A stretch of 64,000 bases of DNA from NCBI GenBank assembly GCA_026214975.1, contig CM047808.1:8086267-8150266 (forward strand), in the 5' to 3' direction. Shown in pieces: positions 11,846 through 23,059 of the stretch. Both the position numbers and the translations under genes were made by a program. The notes beneath the pieces are model-generated. The model was given only the letters and a program-made list of their open reading frames with translations, searched no databases and was not told the DNA's origin. The first letter of the stretch is position 1, and each line of letters starts with the position of its first letter. Origin of the DNA: Gentiana macrophylla. Its lineage: Eukaryota > Streptophyta > Magnoliopsida > Gentianales > Gentianaceae.

Positions 11846-13334
11846 TGTTAAGGGTGAATTTATGCGATTTATAACGTTATATTTTATAATGATTTCCTCC
11901 ATATTCATATAATTTGCATAGAAATTAAGGGTTTAATCGAATTATTGAGCAAATGAGTTTTAAAAGTACTTAAGTGTAAACTTGAGCTAATTTCATGATT
12001 TTATTGGTAATTATCTATGGTTTTACACTTTGCTTGTTTTTATGGTTTTGAAGGTACACAAATATGTCATGGAAGGAGCAAAAATGATGTTCGATTGAAG
12101 ATTTGAATAGAAGGAAAGAGATTAAGTTGAGATTGGATTGAAGATTTAAAGTAGAATTGGAATGAAGTTGTATCTTGAACGACGCTTGAAGTAGAGTCCA
12201 GTGGGTGGCGCCCGAGATGGAAAAGTTGATTCGAGTTTAGAGGAATTTCTTCGACGAAGCGCCCATAATTGCATGGGACGGGCGTCTGACGTGACTCGGC
12301 CCGATTCGAAGTTTTATTGAAGGATGGACGAGCGTCCAGGAAGACCAGACGGGCGTCCACGGCCGACTTAAGCACAACCGACCTAGTTTTTGACCTAGCC
12401 GACTTATAATCCTATAAATAGAAGCATCGCCCCAACCCTTTTTACATCAGATTTTTTATACACAAAATACACTCAGCAACCGCACTTTCTGAGGGTTTCA
12501 AGGCCGATCACCCGAGCCTTGTGCTCGGGTGATCCGCGTTAGATTAGGATGCTTTTTCTTTTCGTTTGTTGATTCATGGAGATCATCCATTGTACCAAAC
12601 TATGTGAGTTTAATCATTTTTAATTTATTCGATCCTTGTTTTATTTTCATGAGCTTTAATTCATTTTGTATTTTTCTATGCGCTTTATGATGTCATGTGA
12701 ATTAGATCGAGCGATCAGTTTGCTATTGATGTTTTGCAATACGAGAGTTGCGTAAACGCTAGATCACCATAGAAAGATAGGATCTTTAATCGTTAATTAG
12801 TGACAAATTAATTGGTTAATTATCTAGGTTGCTAGATTCTAAAATACGGGAGTTAACTTGAATCTACACCTTCGTTTTGTATGAAATTGGTCTCAACATT
12901 CGAGAGAGGAGAGATCGATAATTGAATTCACTAAGGGATTAGGAATTCATAGCTTGAGAAACGGATTCACTAAGGAATTAGGAGTTCGTATCTCGTGTAA
13001 AGGTGAAACCACAATATTGAATTAAAATCATGAGATGAACTTGGATTGAAATCACTTAGTTTGTGTAATGTTTAATCCCATGTATCTTTAGTTTAGGTCG
13101 TTTTTATTATTCTTAGCTTATGTTTGTTTGTTCTTTCGTTTATTTGTTTTCGTAAGTAACAATTGAAAGGAATTAATAAAACTAGATTTAACATCCCAAT
13201 TCCCTGGGGATCGACCCCTTACTTATTCCGCTTTACTAGCAATTACCCGATATTCGGTCGGTTAGGAGTTAGTTTTGCATGTAGGTTAGGGTTTATAAAT
13301 TATTTTGTTTAGTGATGCAAAAATCCTCCGAACA
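11846..13334 (+). repeat. 3' LTR of the LARD element
   Basis: A 1,489-bp copy of the 5' LTR ending ...CCTCCGAACA. The main difference is at about 12175-12245, where one of the GGACTGGCGTCCAG repeats and neighbouring bases present in the 5' LTR (7553-7620) are deleted or altered. The TATA box and 12-bp hairpin (12506-12534) are conserved. Confidence 0.92.
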
Positions 13335-14269
13335 AGTATTTGTTTGTTATGTTTGTTTTTATCTTTTTATAATGTTATTAGGCTAAATCTAATAACTAGC
13401 CAAAGTTATGTAACGTTTTATTTCGATCTTTTCGGTAAAGGAATGCTGTCTAATTAAAATTGACTAAAATTGAGTTAATTGAATCTTTTTCGATTTTGCA
13501 ACGTATTGATAATATTCGGATTGACGTAATTAACCAAGATGAATCGCACCATATAACCTAACGATGAACCGACCCGAGAAGTTAGGATATGAGATAAAAG
13601 ATAGAAAACCGGAGGTAAAATTGGCCGTATAAAGCGTGACAACGGAATCCTATTTCTACCCGGGGCGATTTGTCTTGGGAAAGATGAATCTTATTAAAAT
13701 TGTGCTCGAGATTGTAATAATGTTAAAATCAAAGGTTTAATTGAAACTAACACCAGAAAGTTAAATCGATCCGCGCGACAACCGGAGCCTTTTGAATAAC
13801 ATCGGCCGCCTCGACAAACGGAATAACCTCTTTTATCCGGGGTAGATTTGTACTCGGTACTGCTCGGACTAATCGAGATTAGCATGGGGCAGTTGTGGAG
13901 ATTAAACTGATGACAATGACATATGACAATTTCATACACTCGTGTGAGGAGGAATTGTTAACCTCAGGAGTGCACTGTTTCATTTACTCAATTGGACCTA
14001 ATATAAAAGGAAAGATCGAGCACATTCCGTTTACTGAAAAAGATCGTATAAATCAATTATATAAACTTTGGCTAGTTCTCTAATAATATATTGGTATCTA
14101 TATATTTATATCTATATATATATTTTGCAATCCATGTATATCTATATATATTTATATATCTATATATATTATATTAGAATAACTTTTAAATTATGCATTT
14201 ATTTTATGTTAAGTAGAATAGTAGTCATATGTGTCATAAAACTGCGATTTAGATCGAGTTAATAACAAC
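13335..14269. other. Intergenic or old LTR sequence, no gene
   Basis: This continues the sequence interrupted at 7214. No open frame of note; 14095-14175 is a TATATATC-rich low-complexity stretch. Confidence 0.5.
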
Positions 14270-14480
14270 TCTTTGGTGTTTAACCACACTTAGAAGAATT
14301 ACCAAGTTTCCCTGAGAATTCGACACTCTGACTCACCACACTAGCACTACAGTTTGACCCGATACACTGTCGGTTAAGGACTGGTATAGCACTAGAAAAG
14401 GCCACGTCAAGTATTGGCAAACTTCTGAGTGTATTTCAACCAGCACCCCCTACTGATTAAAAGGGCTTTGAATCTGAGTA
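14270..14480 (+). repeat. Possible fragment of the 3' end of an Athila-like LTR
   Basis: The phrases TTTCCCTGAGAATTCGACAC and ACACTGTCGGTTAAGG echo the CCCTGTGGATCGACCCC and CGGTCGGTTAGG phrases near the end of the LARD LTR (about 8588-8655). This suggests a diverged relative. The match is by eye only. Confidence 0.3.
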
Positions 14481-14539
14481 AGTTAAACGGAGGATCTCGG
14501 CTTCGTATCTCCTTGTCTGGTTGGGAAGATCTGGTGGCC

Positions 14540-15190
14540 CAGACCTCTGGTTAGTATAATACGACGGTGGTACGAGAGTTTTACTCAGCTTTGTCCGAGG
14601 TGGGGTTTAGATGGCCACTCAACTCTGTGCATGTGCGTGGAGTCGCAGTTCTCTTTACTCCGGCTGTCATCAACAACTTTTTCAATCTTCCACACTTTGA
14701 CCCCGCCCTTCATTACGAGCAGGCCAGGTCTTTGGACGAAGATGAGGTCTCCCGGCACGCACATCAGAACAGAGCCCTTCACTATTTGTTTCTTGAGTCG
14801 TGGGAGTTTTCCCAGTGAGGGTCGCATCGGAGCTGTCTCAGGATGCTCGGGAGTTAAAACGCTTCATCAACACTCATGTGTTTCCTATCGATGATTTTAG
14901 GAGGTTACGGAGGAGGAGAGTGCGCCGCCGTGTATGCTATTGGCAGCCCGTCAGTAAATGTGGACGTGGGACTCTTAATGCATCGTGAAGCGGTGTCCTT
15001 TGCTACGGGCATGAAGTCTGATCGCTCTATTCCGTTTCCCTAGTTGATTTCCAACATTTGTTCTGCCTTGGTCCCCACTTGTCCGTCAGACGAGTATCTT
15101 CCCCGGAAGAACATTGAGTTTGATAAAATCCCATCCGGCTTCTCCTCTGATCCCGGTCTTTTTTCAGATGACGATGAGTCATCGCATTTT
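14540..15190 (+). pseudogene. Antisense extra ORF of Tat element, copy A (plant transposon-protein domain)
   Basis: The frame from about 14555 reads YNTTVVREFYSALSEVGF, HVRGVAVLFTPAVINNFF, FDPALHY and LDEDE, characteristic of the Pfam-type 'putative plant transposon protein' domain found in gypsy elements. The function of that domain is unknown. A stop at 14816 and frame changes break it. Pieces then continue to about 15190 in other frames, including VNVDVGLL-HREAVSFATGM, IPFP-LISNI and an acidic end. The N-terminus is missing. It lies on the strand opposite to gag-pol. It matches copy B (15623-16390) at FDPALHY/F and EAVxFA. Confidence 0.6.
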
Positions 15191-15540
15191 TAGTTTTTCC
15201 ATTGTAATGTTCGCTTTTCTTGCTTTTTGTAATGAACTTTGTTTAATTTCTGTTTATGCTTTGTGCCTGCATATCTTTGATCGCATTTTTTCGATTTGAG
15301 TCTGAATGTATCCGTAGTCCGGCTTCCTGGCCGAGGTCGGGTTTGCCGGTTTGAGAAGAGATGCGAACATATATCCTCTATGTCAAGCATTAAATTCGGA
15401 GACTTGATGGTTCTCCTAGAAGACCGTGCATCTGATAAACACAATTAATATAGACCAAACTTCAATTTTGAATTTGAAAAGTTGGGTAGCCATAACCGTA
15501 GGATCCTTTCAATGCCTACCGATGGTGTACCCTCTGATCC

Positions 15541-15552
15541 TATATAAATAGA
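15541..15552 (+). promoter_or_regulatory. Candidate promoter of the antisense ORF (TATA box)
   Basis: TATATAAATAGA lies 82 bp upstream of the ATG of copy B (15623), a plausible plant TATA-to-ATG distance. It would drive transcription toward, and antisense to, the retrotransposon pol. No equivalent TATA box is seen before copy A, whose 5' part is lost. Confidence 0.5.
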
Positions 15553-15622
15553 GAGGAATTTTGGCTGTTTTGGAGCACATAACGCATCGTCTGAAACATG
15601 TGTTTTTGTTTCTGCTCTTACT

Positions 15623-16390
15623 ATGTCATCCTCCTCTGGTTCTACCTCTCCCACTCTATTGTCTCCTTTCTTTAGCACGGCTTCCATCAAAGCCATCCAG
15701 AATTATAGGGTTTATTTTGCCGATCGTGCACACTTGCCTGAGAGGATCTTGAATCTAAACAAGGGTCTTTGTTTCGTGTGGCATATTCTGGATGGTGCCA
15801 TTTTCTTCTTGATCCCATTGGGAGGTGCAACCTCACCCTGTTCCACGAATTCTATGTTGTTTTATTAGAGGCTCAGTCAGTCGAAGAAGTCTCTGTTGTG
15901 TCCGTTCGGGGTATTTAGGTGCGTTTTACCCCGGGCATGATAAATTAGTTTCTGCAAATCCCCGTGTTTGATCCGGCCTTACATTTTGAAACGGTCTGGG
16001 ATCTCGACAGGGAAGAGCCCTATTTCTCTCATCAATTTGACGCGTACTCGCGATTGTTCCCCATAAGGGACGACGAGCCTATTCACAATGCCGTTTTCTC
16101 TGAGCTCAATCAGTGGTATCGGGAATGGAAACGATATATTAACAGCCAGGCTATTCCTGCTGATAATTTTGAAGTGCTAACTGACGAATAGGCCATCCTT
16201 ATACATGCCATATGCACTCCGGATGTGAATGTTGACTGGGGGCTTATCATTCATCATGAGGCTGTTAATTTTGCAAGGGATATAAGGCTAACCGTCTAAT
16301 ACCTTTTCCTTGGCTGATCTCCAGCATCTACCAGCTTCGGAATGACCTTAGCACCCCTGGATCAATATCATCGCTCAAATTTTAATCGCT
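15623..16390 (+). pseudogene. Antisense extra ORF of Tat element, copy B
   Basis: It starts MSSSSGSTSPTLLSPFF and is serine-rich, followed by NYRVYFADRAHLPERI. After a frame break, 15964-16191 encodes FDPALHFETVWDLDREEP and RLFPIRDDEPIHNAVF, then WKRYINSQAIPADNF. Beyond a stop the same frame gives CTPDVNVDWGLIIHHEAV and NFARD. The order of motifs parallels copy A about 1.27 kb upstream, so the two are a tandem duplication. Frame breaks and stops make it a pseudogene. Confidence 0.6.
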
Positions 16391-16639
16391 AGCGAGTTGT
16401 TCTCTTTCTTTTTTTTCTTTTTTTGTGTGGGCATGGGCTCCCTTGTTTTGGACAAGGCTCCTCAGTTGTGGTGTTGTCTTGTCGAAAATAATTTGTTGCT
16501 TCGGATTTGCTTATTTGTGGTATTTGTGAAGATTTCAACTCGTTTTTTATTTAAGCCGTCATAATATAAAACCTTCGTAAAAGGAGTCATAAAGTCGAAG
16601 CTTTACAAAATATTGAAAGAAAGCCTAAACACTCGAGTC

Positions 16640-17560
16640 GTAAACAAAAGGATGGCCATAACCCAAAAGAAACAAAGTTCACTGACTGTTACATATAATA
16701 CCTCTTCAGATTGTCCGAGTGCCAAGGGCGATTGAGCTCGAATCCATCCTTGTCTTTGGGAACATAGGTCCATTTCTTGATTTACCTTGCGATCTGGTAG
16801 GGGCCTTCCCAATTTGCTGTTAATTTTCCTTTATCGGGCTTTAGCCCCATCGCCTTTCGCTTTCGTAAGATGAAATCCCCGACTCTGAAAGAATGGCCCA
16901 GAATCCGACGGTCATGGTGTCGCTTTGCAATTTGTTTGTAGTTGACAATTCTCAGGTAGGTCGCCACTCTTTTCTCCTCAGCCAGATCTAGCTCGAGCTT
17001 CCGGTGGGTCGGATTTTTGTCTGGCTCGTATTTATCCACTCTGATGCTTGGGAGAGCCATTTCAATGGGTGTCATCGCCTCTGATCCATATGTTAGGGCA
17101 AATGGAGTTTCTCCAGTAGGCATTTTGATCGTTGTTCGTAGCACCCATAAAATGGCGGGAATCTCGTCTGCCCATCCCCCTTCCTTCTTGCTTGCACTTT
17201 CACTTATACTCTTTTTCAACATTTTGATGATTTGTTTGTTGCCGGCCTCGGCTTGCCCATTTCCTTGCAGATACGCAACTGACGACTGCCAGTGTTTAAT
17301 GTTGTAGTCTTTGCAAAATGTAGAAAACTCATCCCTGAACTGAGGCCCGTGGTCCGATACCACTACCCTCGGAACCCCTAATCCGGACCAGATCTGATCA
17401 TGTAAGAAATATGTCGCATTTTTTGCTCCAATTTTTACCATAGGCTTAGCCTCGATACATTTGGTGAAATAATCCACGGCTACGATGACAAGCTTGCAAC
17501 CTCCTCTTCCCGGGGGAATGGTCCGATCAGGTCGAGGCCCCACATGTCAATTGGCCAGGC
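16640..17560 (-). pseudogene. Gypsy integrase core and C-terminal region (Tat lineage)
   Basis: A 253-codon open stretch (16782-17543) holds the integrase catalytic core: first Asp in VAVDYFTKCIEA, second Asp in VVSDHGPQF, and the catalytic Glu in NGQAEAGNKQI. It is followed by the RRxLxxx and GPY/F module (VGDFILRKRK, NWEGPYQIA). The terminal piece continues in another frame to about 16640 and lacks a chromodomain, as expected for Tat elements. The upstream zinc-binding part is in a different frame (17701-17925). It is the best preserved domain of the element. Confidence 0.8.
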
Positions 17561-17689
17561 TGAGATGACAATACTTTGTTCAACAGATGGTAGCCTTGGT
17601 ATGTCCGCGTGTATCTGACATTCAAGGCATTCCCTGACGAGTTTTTCAGAGTCTTGCGTGATCGACGGCCAGTAGTAGCCTGCAGTTAT

Positions 17690-17930
17690 AACTTTTTGGG
17701 TTAGGGAGCGACTCGCGGGATGTCCCCCGCATGCTCCTTGATGTAGCTCTGCCAGAATTTTTTCACTTTCCTCCTTGCGGACACACCTGAGAAGCGGCTT
17801 AGTGAAAGATCTCCGGTATAATATCCCATCATCAAGAATATATCTAGCCGCTTGCCTTTAAAGAGTATGAGCTTTGTCTGGACTTGTGGGCAAGACACCT
17901 GTTTGGATGTATGCTCGTATATCATCCATC
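17690..17930 (-). pseudogene. Integrase N-terminal region, frameshifted
   Basis: Across frames the minus strand reads LYRRSFTKPLLRCVRKEESE and ILAELHQGACGGHP, the standard segment preceding the gypsy integrase core. The published-type H..H..C..C zinc ligands are only partly readable because of a frameshift. Confidence 0.55.
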
Positions 17931-17971
17931 CAGCATGGTGTCAAAGTTGGTGTATCGATGTCCATGATCTC

Positions 17972-18271
17972 TTATTTTTCAATTGCTGGGACGGAACAAT
18001 ACTCCACCATTATTGACAGGTCGGCTATCTCTTCCTCCAAGGATAACCTTGACAGATAGTCAGCTCTTTCGTTGTCCTCTCTACCGATTCTAGTGAACTT
18101 GCAATAGTCGAAGTCTTGCTTCATTTGTTGGACAATTTCACGATACTTCTCTAAGATTCCACATAGGGTCTCGTACCCCCCTGAAATTTGTTCGACAATG
18201 AGCTGAGAATCACAGTGGACATGTATATTGGGTACCTTCATTTCCCTTGCTAAGTCGAGCCCGAAAATCAT
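17972..18271 (-). pseudogene. Archaeal-type second RNase H domain (aRNH)
   Basis: The 99-codon open frame has the aRNH pattern: (Y-EA)MIFGLDLAREMKVPNIHV, the catalytic Asp in HCDSQLIVEQISGGYE, and the final Asp-containing IGREDNERADYLSRL. This extra RNase H, distinct from the retroviral-type domain at 18383-18649, is a diagnostic trait of Tat/Ogre-lineage plant gypsy elements. It is separated from its neighbours by stops (for example within ASYSA-NRLL near 18289). Confidence 0.7.
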
Positions 18272-18382
18272 GGCCTCGTACTCTGCCTAATCGTTTGTTG
18301 CTTTAAACTTGAATCTCAAAGCCTTCTCAATTTCCTCCGTTGTACCTGGCTCAGATAAGATAACCCCCGCTCCGCTTCCATT

Positions 18383-19014
18383 TTAGTTGAAAGCTTTTTC
18401 TACGTATAGGTGCCAACAGTTGTCGGGCTTTAGGGTTTCATTTGCGGGTTCCGACGCAGGCAGCGTGTCTGATCGCTCTGAGTTGAAGCTAGTCTCTGCG
18501 ATAAAATCGGCTAAGGCTTGGGCCTTGATCGCTTTCCTGGGTTGGTAGTGGATGTCGAACTCGGTAATCTCTATAGCCCAACGTAAGTAAGCAACCTGAA
18601 AGGTCCGCCTGTGTAGGATTTGGCGCAGAGGGCTATCTCGCCATGACAATGATTAAAAAGCGAAGTGAAGTAGCCTCGTAATTTTCGAGCCGCTATCACC
18701 AGTGAGTAAGCCAGTTTTTCCACGTTGAAGTATCAACTTTATACGTACTGAGCGCCTTACTGACGTAAAATACGGGTTGCTGGTGAGTTTCTAATTCCTT
18801 TATCAAGACGGCCGCTACGGCCCAATCTGATGCCGCCAAATACAAGAACAGGATGTCCCCGTAGCGGACCGACGTAAGTTAGGGCTTCCGAGATATTCCT
18901 TGAGGCCTGGAAGGCCTTGGAGCATTCCTCATTCCAGGAAAAAATCTTGTTACCCTTGAGAACTTTGAAAAAGGGCAAGCATTTTTCGGCTGATTTTGAT
19001 ATAAACCGACCCAA
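18383..19014 (-). pseudogene. RT thumb and first RNase H of Tat element
   Basis: The frame 18757-19014 gives LGRFISKSAEKCLPFFKVLK and FSWNEECSKAFQ, the RT thumb/RNase H junction. The frame 18383-18649 gives LRQILHRRTFQVAYLRWAIE, TEFDIHYQPRKAIKAQALA and DFIAE, typical of gypsy RNase H and its connection. The piece between is broken by frameshifts. Confidence 0.7.
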
Positions 19015-19099
19015 AGCTATAATCCGGCCATTAAGTCTCTCAGATTTCCTTGATGCGTGGTTGGTTCTCGCATGTTGAGTGGTGCTGAATTTTCGGGAT

Positions 19100-19832
19100 T
19101 CGCCTATCCCCGTGGCTAACCATGAATCCTAGAAATTTTCCGCCCAACCCCAAATGTACATTTGTCCGGTTGAGCTTCATTGAATGTCGTCATACGTTTT
19201 TTAATGTTTCAGCAAGGTCGGCGGCGTGACCCTCGATTGCCGATTTTACGACCATGTCGTCTATGTAAGCTTCCATATTCCGACCGATCTGTGAGCTAAA
19301 CACCTTGTTTACAATTCTCTGATAAGTTGAGCCCGCGTTTTTAACCCGAAGGGCATCATTTAGTAGTATTAAAGCCCTTATGCGGCTCTAAAAGCTGTTT
19401 TTCCTTTATCGGCCTCCGCCATCTTGACCTGATGGTACCCGGAATATGCATCCAAAAAACTCAATGTCTCGAAACCGGCGATGGAGTCGACTAACCTATC
19501 AATTTGGGGGAGCTGATAGGGATCCTTCGGCAGGCTTTGTTTATGTCGGTGAAGTTTACACACAATCTCCACTTGCCGTTATGCTTCTTGACCATCACTA
19601 CGTTCTCGAGCCAGGTGGGATATGCCAATTCCTTAATGATCCATGCTCGCATGAGTTTACCGACTTCCACCTTGATAGCGGCCTCCTTTTCTAAAGTGAA
19701 ATGTCTGGCACGCTGTTGAATCAGCTTGTACGTGGTGTAAACGTTTATATGGTGTAACACGATCTCTGGCTCTACACCCCTCATATCGGTTACCACCCAT
19801 GAAATTGCCTCTATGTTTGCCTTTAATTGCAT
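19100..19832 (-). pseudogene. Gypsy reverse transcriptase, fingers and palm, broken
   Basis: In overlapping frames the minus strand encodes VGKLMRAWIIKELAYPTWLE, NVVMVKKHNGKWRLCVNFTD, INKAC, then DPYQLPQIDRLVDSIAGFET and LSFLDAYSGYHQVKMAEADK-GKTAF. These are RT blocks 1-4. The palm YVDD region should fall near 19260 but sits in a broken frame (DDMVVKS-type sequence readable at about 19250). At least two frameshifts. Confidence 0.75.
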
Positions 19833-20343
19833 GATTAAGGCCTTTTCTTCTATCGTGGGTAGATGAGCCTCAATCTTGACTTTTTGGTCGGGATAAGCAA
19901 TGATTACCTCAACTAGCTCATCGTCAGCGGTAAAGTCTGGTTCGTCTCTGACCTGTAAGGTCTAACACTCAACTTCAGAAGGGGCCATCTCCCTCACCAT
20001 ACTCATTAAGCTTGCTCCTGATGTGGCTGGTTGCTCATCTTGAGCCCGTTCCCTCTGTCCGGGAGGAGTGAATATATGTGAGTACTGCCGCGGGCTCACT
20101 GACTGATACCCCAATCATATCATCCACATAAAATTTTTCTCATTGGTGTGGGATAGAGACAACCATTTGAAATTGCCTCAGCGCAGGTGCTCCAATGATC
20201 ATGTTATAATTTGACTGAAGATCTACCACCAGGAAGTTTACCTTTTCAGTTCTAAAAGGGGCATAGTCCCCCATTTGTACATCCAGATCAATGGTCCTCT
20301 TGACCTGTATCCTGTGATTCGTAAAACCCTCAAGAGTACCATT

Positions 20344-21096
20344 CTACGGCCTTAAGCTGGAATCGCCAAATCCCAACTCTTTGAAACAGTTGTAATACAT
20401 AATATATCTGCATGCCCCAGTGTCTATCATCACTCGGTTGACTCGGAACCTATTCATGACCACCGAGATACTCAGACATGAATCCTCTACGTTGGTTGCC
20501 GTTACGAGCTCACTCTTGGTGAAAGCGAGTGGTCGCTCACTCCCCCGTAAGACGGGAGGTTTCTCCGCATGCTTGTTGATAGACCCTATTATGTATTTGA
20601 TCTGATTGTTACTGGGAGGACTTACTGTGATGATTCGGATCTCTCGGTTATATTGACGTGCTTGTCGCTCGTTTCGATTTGCACCTCCACCATTTTTTCG
20701 GTAATGATCATGACAACCCCGGGCCAACAAATTTTCAAATTCTCTTTTTAATTGGTAGAAATCCTCGGTATCATGACCTCTGTCCTCGTGGAAAGCAGAA
20801 TATTTGGACTGATCATGCCTTCTATCTGGTTTCTTGGGGAAGGGCTTCGGCAGCTCATCTTTTATTTCATGCATCAACTGTGTGTAGGAAACCTTGATGG
20901 GAGTCCAATTCTCCTCCTTGAATTTTTCAGGTTTCTTGAGGTCTCGATCTCTGTTCCCCTGAGATTCACTTTGAGGGCTTCGCACAGCCCTTTGTTTTCC
21001 TTTGTGGGATGATGAAGTACTTTCATTCCCTGCCGTCGCAACATATTTCCTGGCTGAACATAGCATTTCTTGGAGATTAGACGGTGGGTTGAGCAC
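20344..21096 (-). pseudogene. Tat gag C-terminus and aspartic protease
   Basis: The 250-codon open frame starts in the gag C-terminal region. It contains the Tat-type zinc-knuckle-like motif YSAFHEDRGHDTEDFYQLKR, in which two expected Cys are replaced by Ser and Phe, so metal binding is probably lost. It is followed by a basic segment and the protease active site VMIDTGACRYIMYYNCFKEL (DTGA). Together they show the gag-protease junction. The frame ends by a stop just after the protease flap region. Confidence 0.75.
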
Positions 21097-21233
21097 GAAG
21101 TAGGACTTGAGGTACCCCGGACTCAGCCCCGTTCGAAGTTACTCATCACCACATTGTCAGCTAAACCCCTTGTCAGCTCGTAAACCTTGTAGAATCGCTC
21201 ATAGTAACTGCGGGTAGACTCGTTGTCTCCATA

Positions 21234-21930
21234 TCAAACCTTGTGAAGGTCGATCTGGGTTTTCTTTGGTCCTCCAACTGATTTAAACTCGACCGTGAAT
21301 TTGTTAACCAAATCGTCCCAAGATAGAACCGATGCCGGGGGTAGGCGGTGGATCCGTGAGGCCTCTCTATCTTTCATAGCCCCCACAAAGGTAATACACC
21401 ACGCCTCCTCGCTTGAGGTATATAAGTTTATCTTGCTATGAAAGGCTGATAGCCAGTCCAAGGGATCTACCATGATAATTAGTAAAATTTGGGTAATGCG
21501 TACCTCATCGGGGTGCCACGGAGAGGATATCAGGATCTAAGACACTGGTGCCCCAAGTGGGCTTATATTCCTTGGTCGTTCTGCCTCTCTGAAGCTCCTC
21601 GATTTGCTTTTTCTTTATTGACAATTCATTGGTATTTTCCTTTATGGCGGGGATCTTGACGATACTTCGCTCTACTAGTGATTCTCCATGTCCTTCCTTC
21701 TGGGGTCGACCGATTGCTCGTCTTGGCCATGAGCAGACCGCGACCCTCGACTGCTCCCACTATGATGTGATGTTGAACTGACACGTGGAGGGTTGTTGCC
21801 ACTTGTTGTGTCCTAATTGGCCCTCTTGGCCGGTGTTTCAGGTCCCAATGTCTTCCCTCCAACCATGATTTGAAAGGAAACTTGTTGGTAAAGCAACCTT
21901 TGGGCGGTGCCGGTCGGAGCAGTCTCAAAA
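21234..21930 (-). pseudogene. Tat gag N-terminal and core fragments
   Basis: The frame 21234-21473 has DPLDWLSAFHSKINLYTSSE, WCITFVGAMKDREASRI and SWDDLVNKFTVEF, the retrotransposon gag core (matching the P..W...L...SI..W..L...F pattern). The frame 21626-21928 is the variable N-terminal part and is only weakly recognisable. Stops separate them from the protease frame. Confidence 0.65.
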
Positions 21931-22460
21931 CCCAGAATCCGGCAAGGATTCAAATGCAATACTGCTCAAATTTGCCTAGAAAACTTGATAGCTTTAGATT
22001 AGTGAGTGTAATAAACCTGGAAAGGCCGAGAGTTTTGCTGAAGATGTTGAATATCACGTTGGTGCTTGAGAGCACCGATCTTTAGGCCGTACAACCCAAA
22101 ATTTAGAGTTTTCCCTGGAGTTTGCACCAAACCAGCAGGCAGTGTGCTCGCCGGAGACGCCGTGGAAACGGATTTCACGGCGGCGGTAACGACCGGAAAA
22201 GACTGATCTTTAACGAATTTCTCGGTAACTGAGCCAACTGATGTCGCGTGAACTATCAGGGTGGCGGTAACGGCAGGGCCGTGTGGATATCTGGCTATTT
22301 AGGTGTGATTTCTCCAGTAAGGTGGGTGGTGATTGCGGTGGCTGATATGAAATGTATAAAGTTTCCGGCGCCTGTATGATTATAAACTCGGAGTCGACAA
22401 ATTGGCAAGGCTTGGCCTGCATGTATTCATTATTCGTCCGATTGTGAGTTTTTTACAGCT

Positions 22461-22472
22461 CCTATTTATAGG
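22461..22472 (-). promoter_or_regulatory. Minus-strand TATA box, probable 5' LTR promoter of the Tat element
   Basis: The minus strand reads CCTATAAATAGG (a palindrome), about 530 bp upstream of the gag remnant. This suits a U3 core promoter. The LTR ends and the primer site were searched for by eye between 22050 and 22800 without a convincing result. Confidence 0.45.
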
Positions 22473-22479
22473 CATCGGA

Positions 22480-23050
22480 CTAAGCATGATTATGCTAATG
22501 ACGACAATACATAATAAAGTATGATTAAGCATAAACGTGTTCCCGGGTTGAGATATGGTTGTTCACCCTGAAGTCGTCTACCCTTTGTGCGGGTTCCTCG
22601 AGGATGATCTTGTCGCTAGGAACTGATCGGTTCCCGGCTTGGGGAGTTGAGTCCGGTCTGCCTGTGATCTGTTTGGTGGTTGTAAGTGTGTGGGTGTCCC
22701 TCGGACCATCAAGGCCTGGCCTTGGTCTGAGGTGACAATGGGCTCACCATCGTTCCGACTCGAATCCCTCCTGGCAAGAAGAAGGATGAGGGAGTTGTTG
22801 GGTTAGATGATTATGATGTCACCTCCGATCGGGTTTGACCCGGGTCTGTGAGACCGCATGCGGGTTTCCCATATCAAAAGGTGTCTCGAATCGAGGATTT
22901 GAAATGTGACTACCGGTGATAGGGTTTGTAAAATGTTGTACCACGGGTCTATAGCCACCAACATCACCCGATTCCGCACAACCGTGTCCTCACGGAAAGT
23001 AACATTTCGATTGCCTTGTGATGATTCACCTCTTTTGACATTATACAAAA
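22480..23050. other. Unassigned, possible upstream LTR part and unknown DNA
   Basis: Fairly GC-rich sequence, probably the U3 of the Tat 5' LTR in its left part. A minus-strand open frame of 81 codons (22803-23048) matches nothing I recognise and is not called as a gene. Confidence 0.3.
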
Positions 23051-23059
23051 TCTAAATTA

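Larger units (their letters stand above)
7215..13334 (+). mobile_element. Complete non-autonomous gypsy (LARD-type, Athila-like) retrotransposon
   Basis: The 6,120-bp element is bounded by an exact 5-bp target duplication AGTAT (7210-7214 and 13335-13339). Its parts in order are: 5' LTR 7215-8724, tRNA-Asp primer site 8728-8745, a 3.1-kb internal region, a polypurine tract 11832-11844, and 3' LTR 11846-13334. The primer site TGGCGCCGTTGCCGGGGA and the AAGTGTGGGGGAG tract are those typical of the plant Athila group. The internal region encodes no gag or pol on either strand, so it must have been mobilised in trans. That makes it a large retrotransposon derivative. LTRs are alike over nearly their whole length, so the insertion is not very old. 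Confidence 0.92.
14540..22472 (-). mobile_element. Decayed Tat-lineage Ty3/gypsy retrotransposon
   Basis: Read on the minus strand, gag (21.9-21.2 kb), nuclease-like zinc knuckle and protease (21.1-20.3), RT (19.8-18.8), RNase H (18.65-18.4), a second archaeal-type RNase H (18.27-17.97), integrase (17.9-16.7) follow in the Tat order. Two antisense ORF copies lie beyond integrase. Two RNase H domains and an extra antisense ORF downstream of pol are marks of the plant Tat group. Many stops and frameshifts break every domain. LTR limits could not be fixed: only a minus-strand TATA box (22461-22472) marks the likely 5' LTR. Confidence 0.8.

Noticed and set aside
22803..23048. 81-codon minus-strand frame
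   Set aside because: No recognised motif or gene structure; may be LTR sequence.
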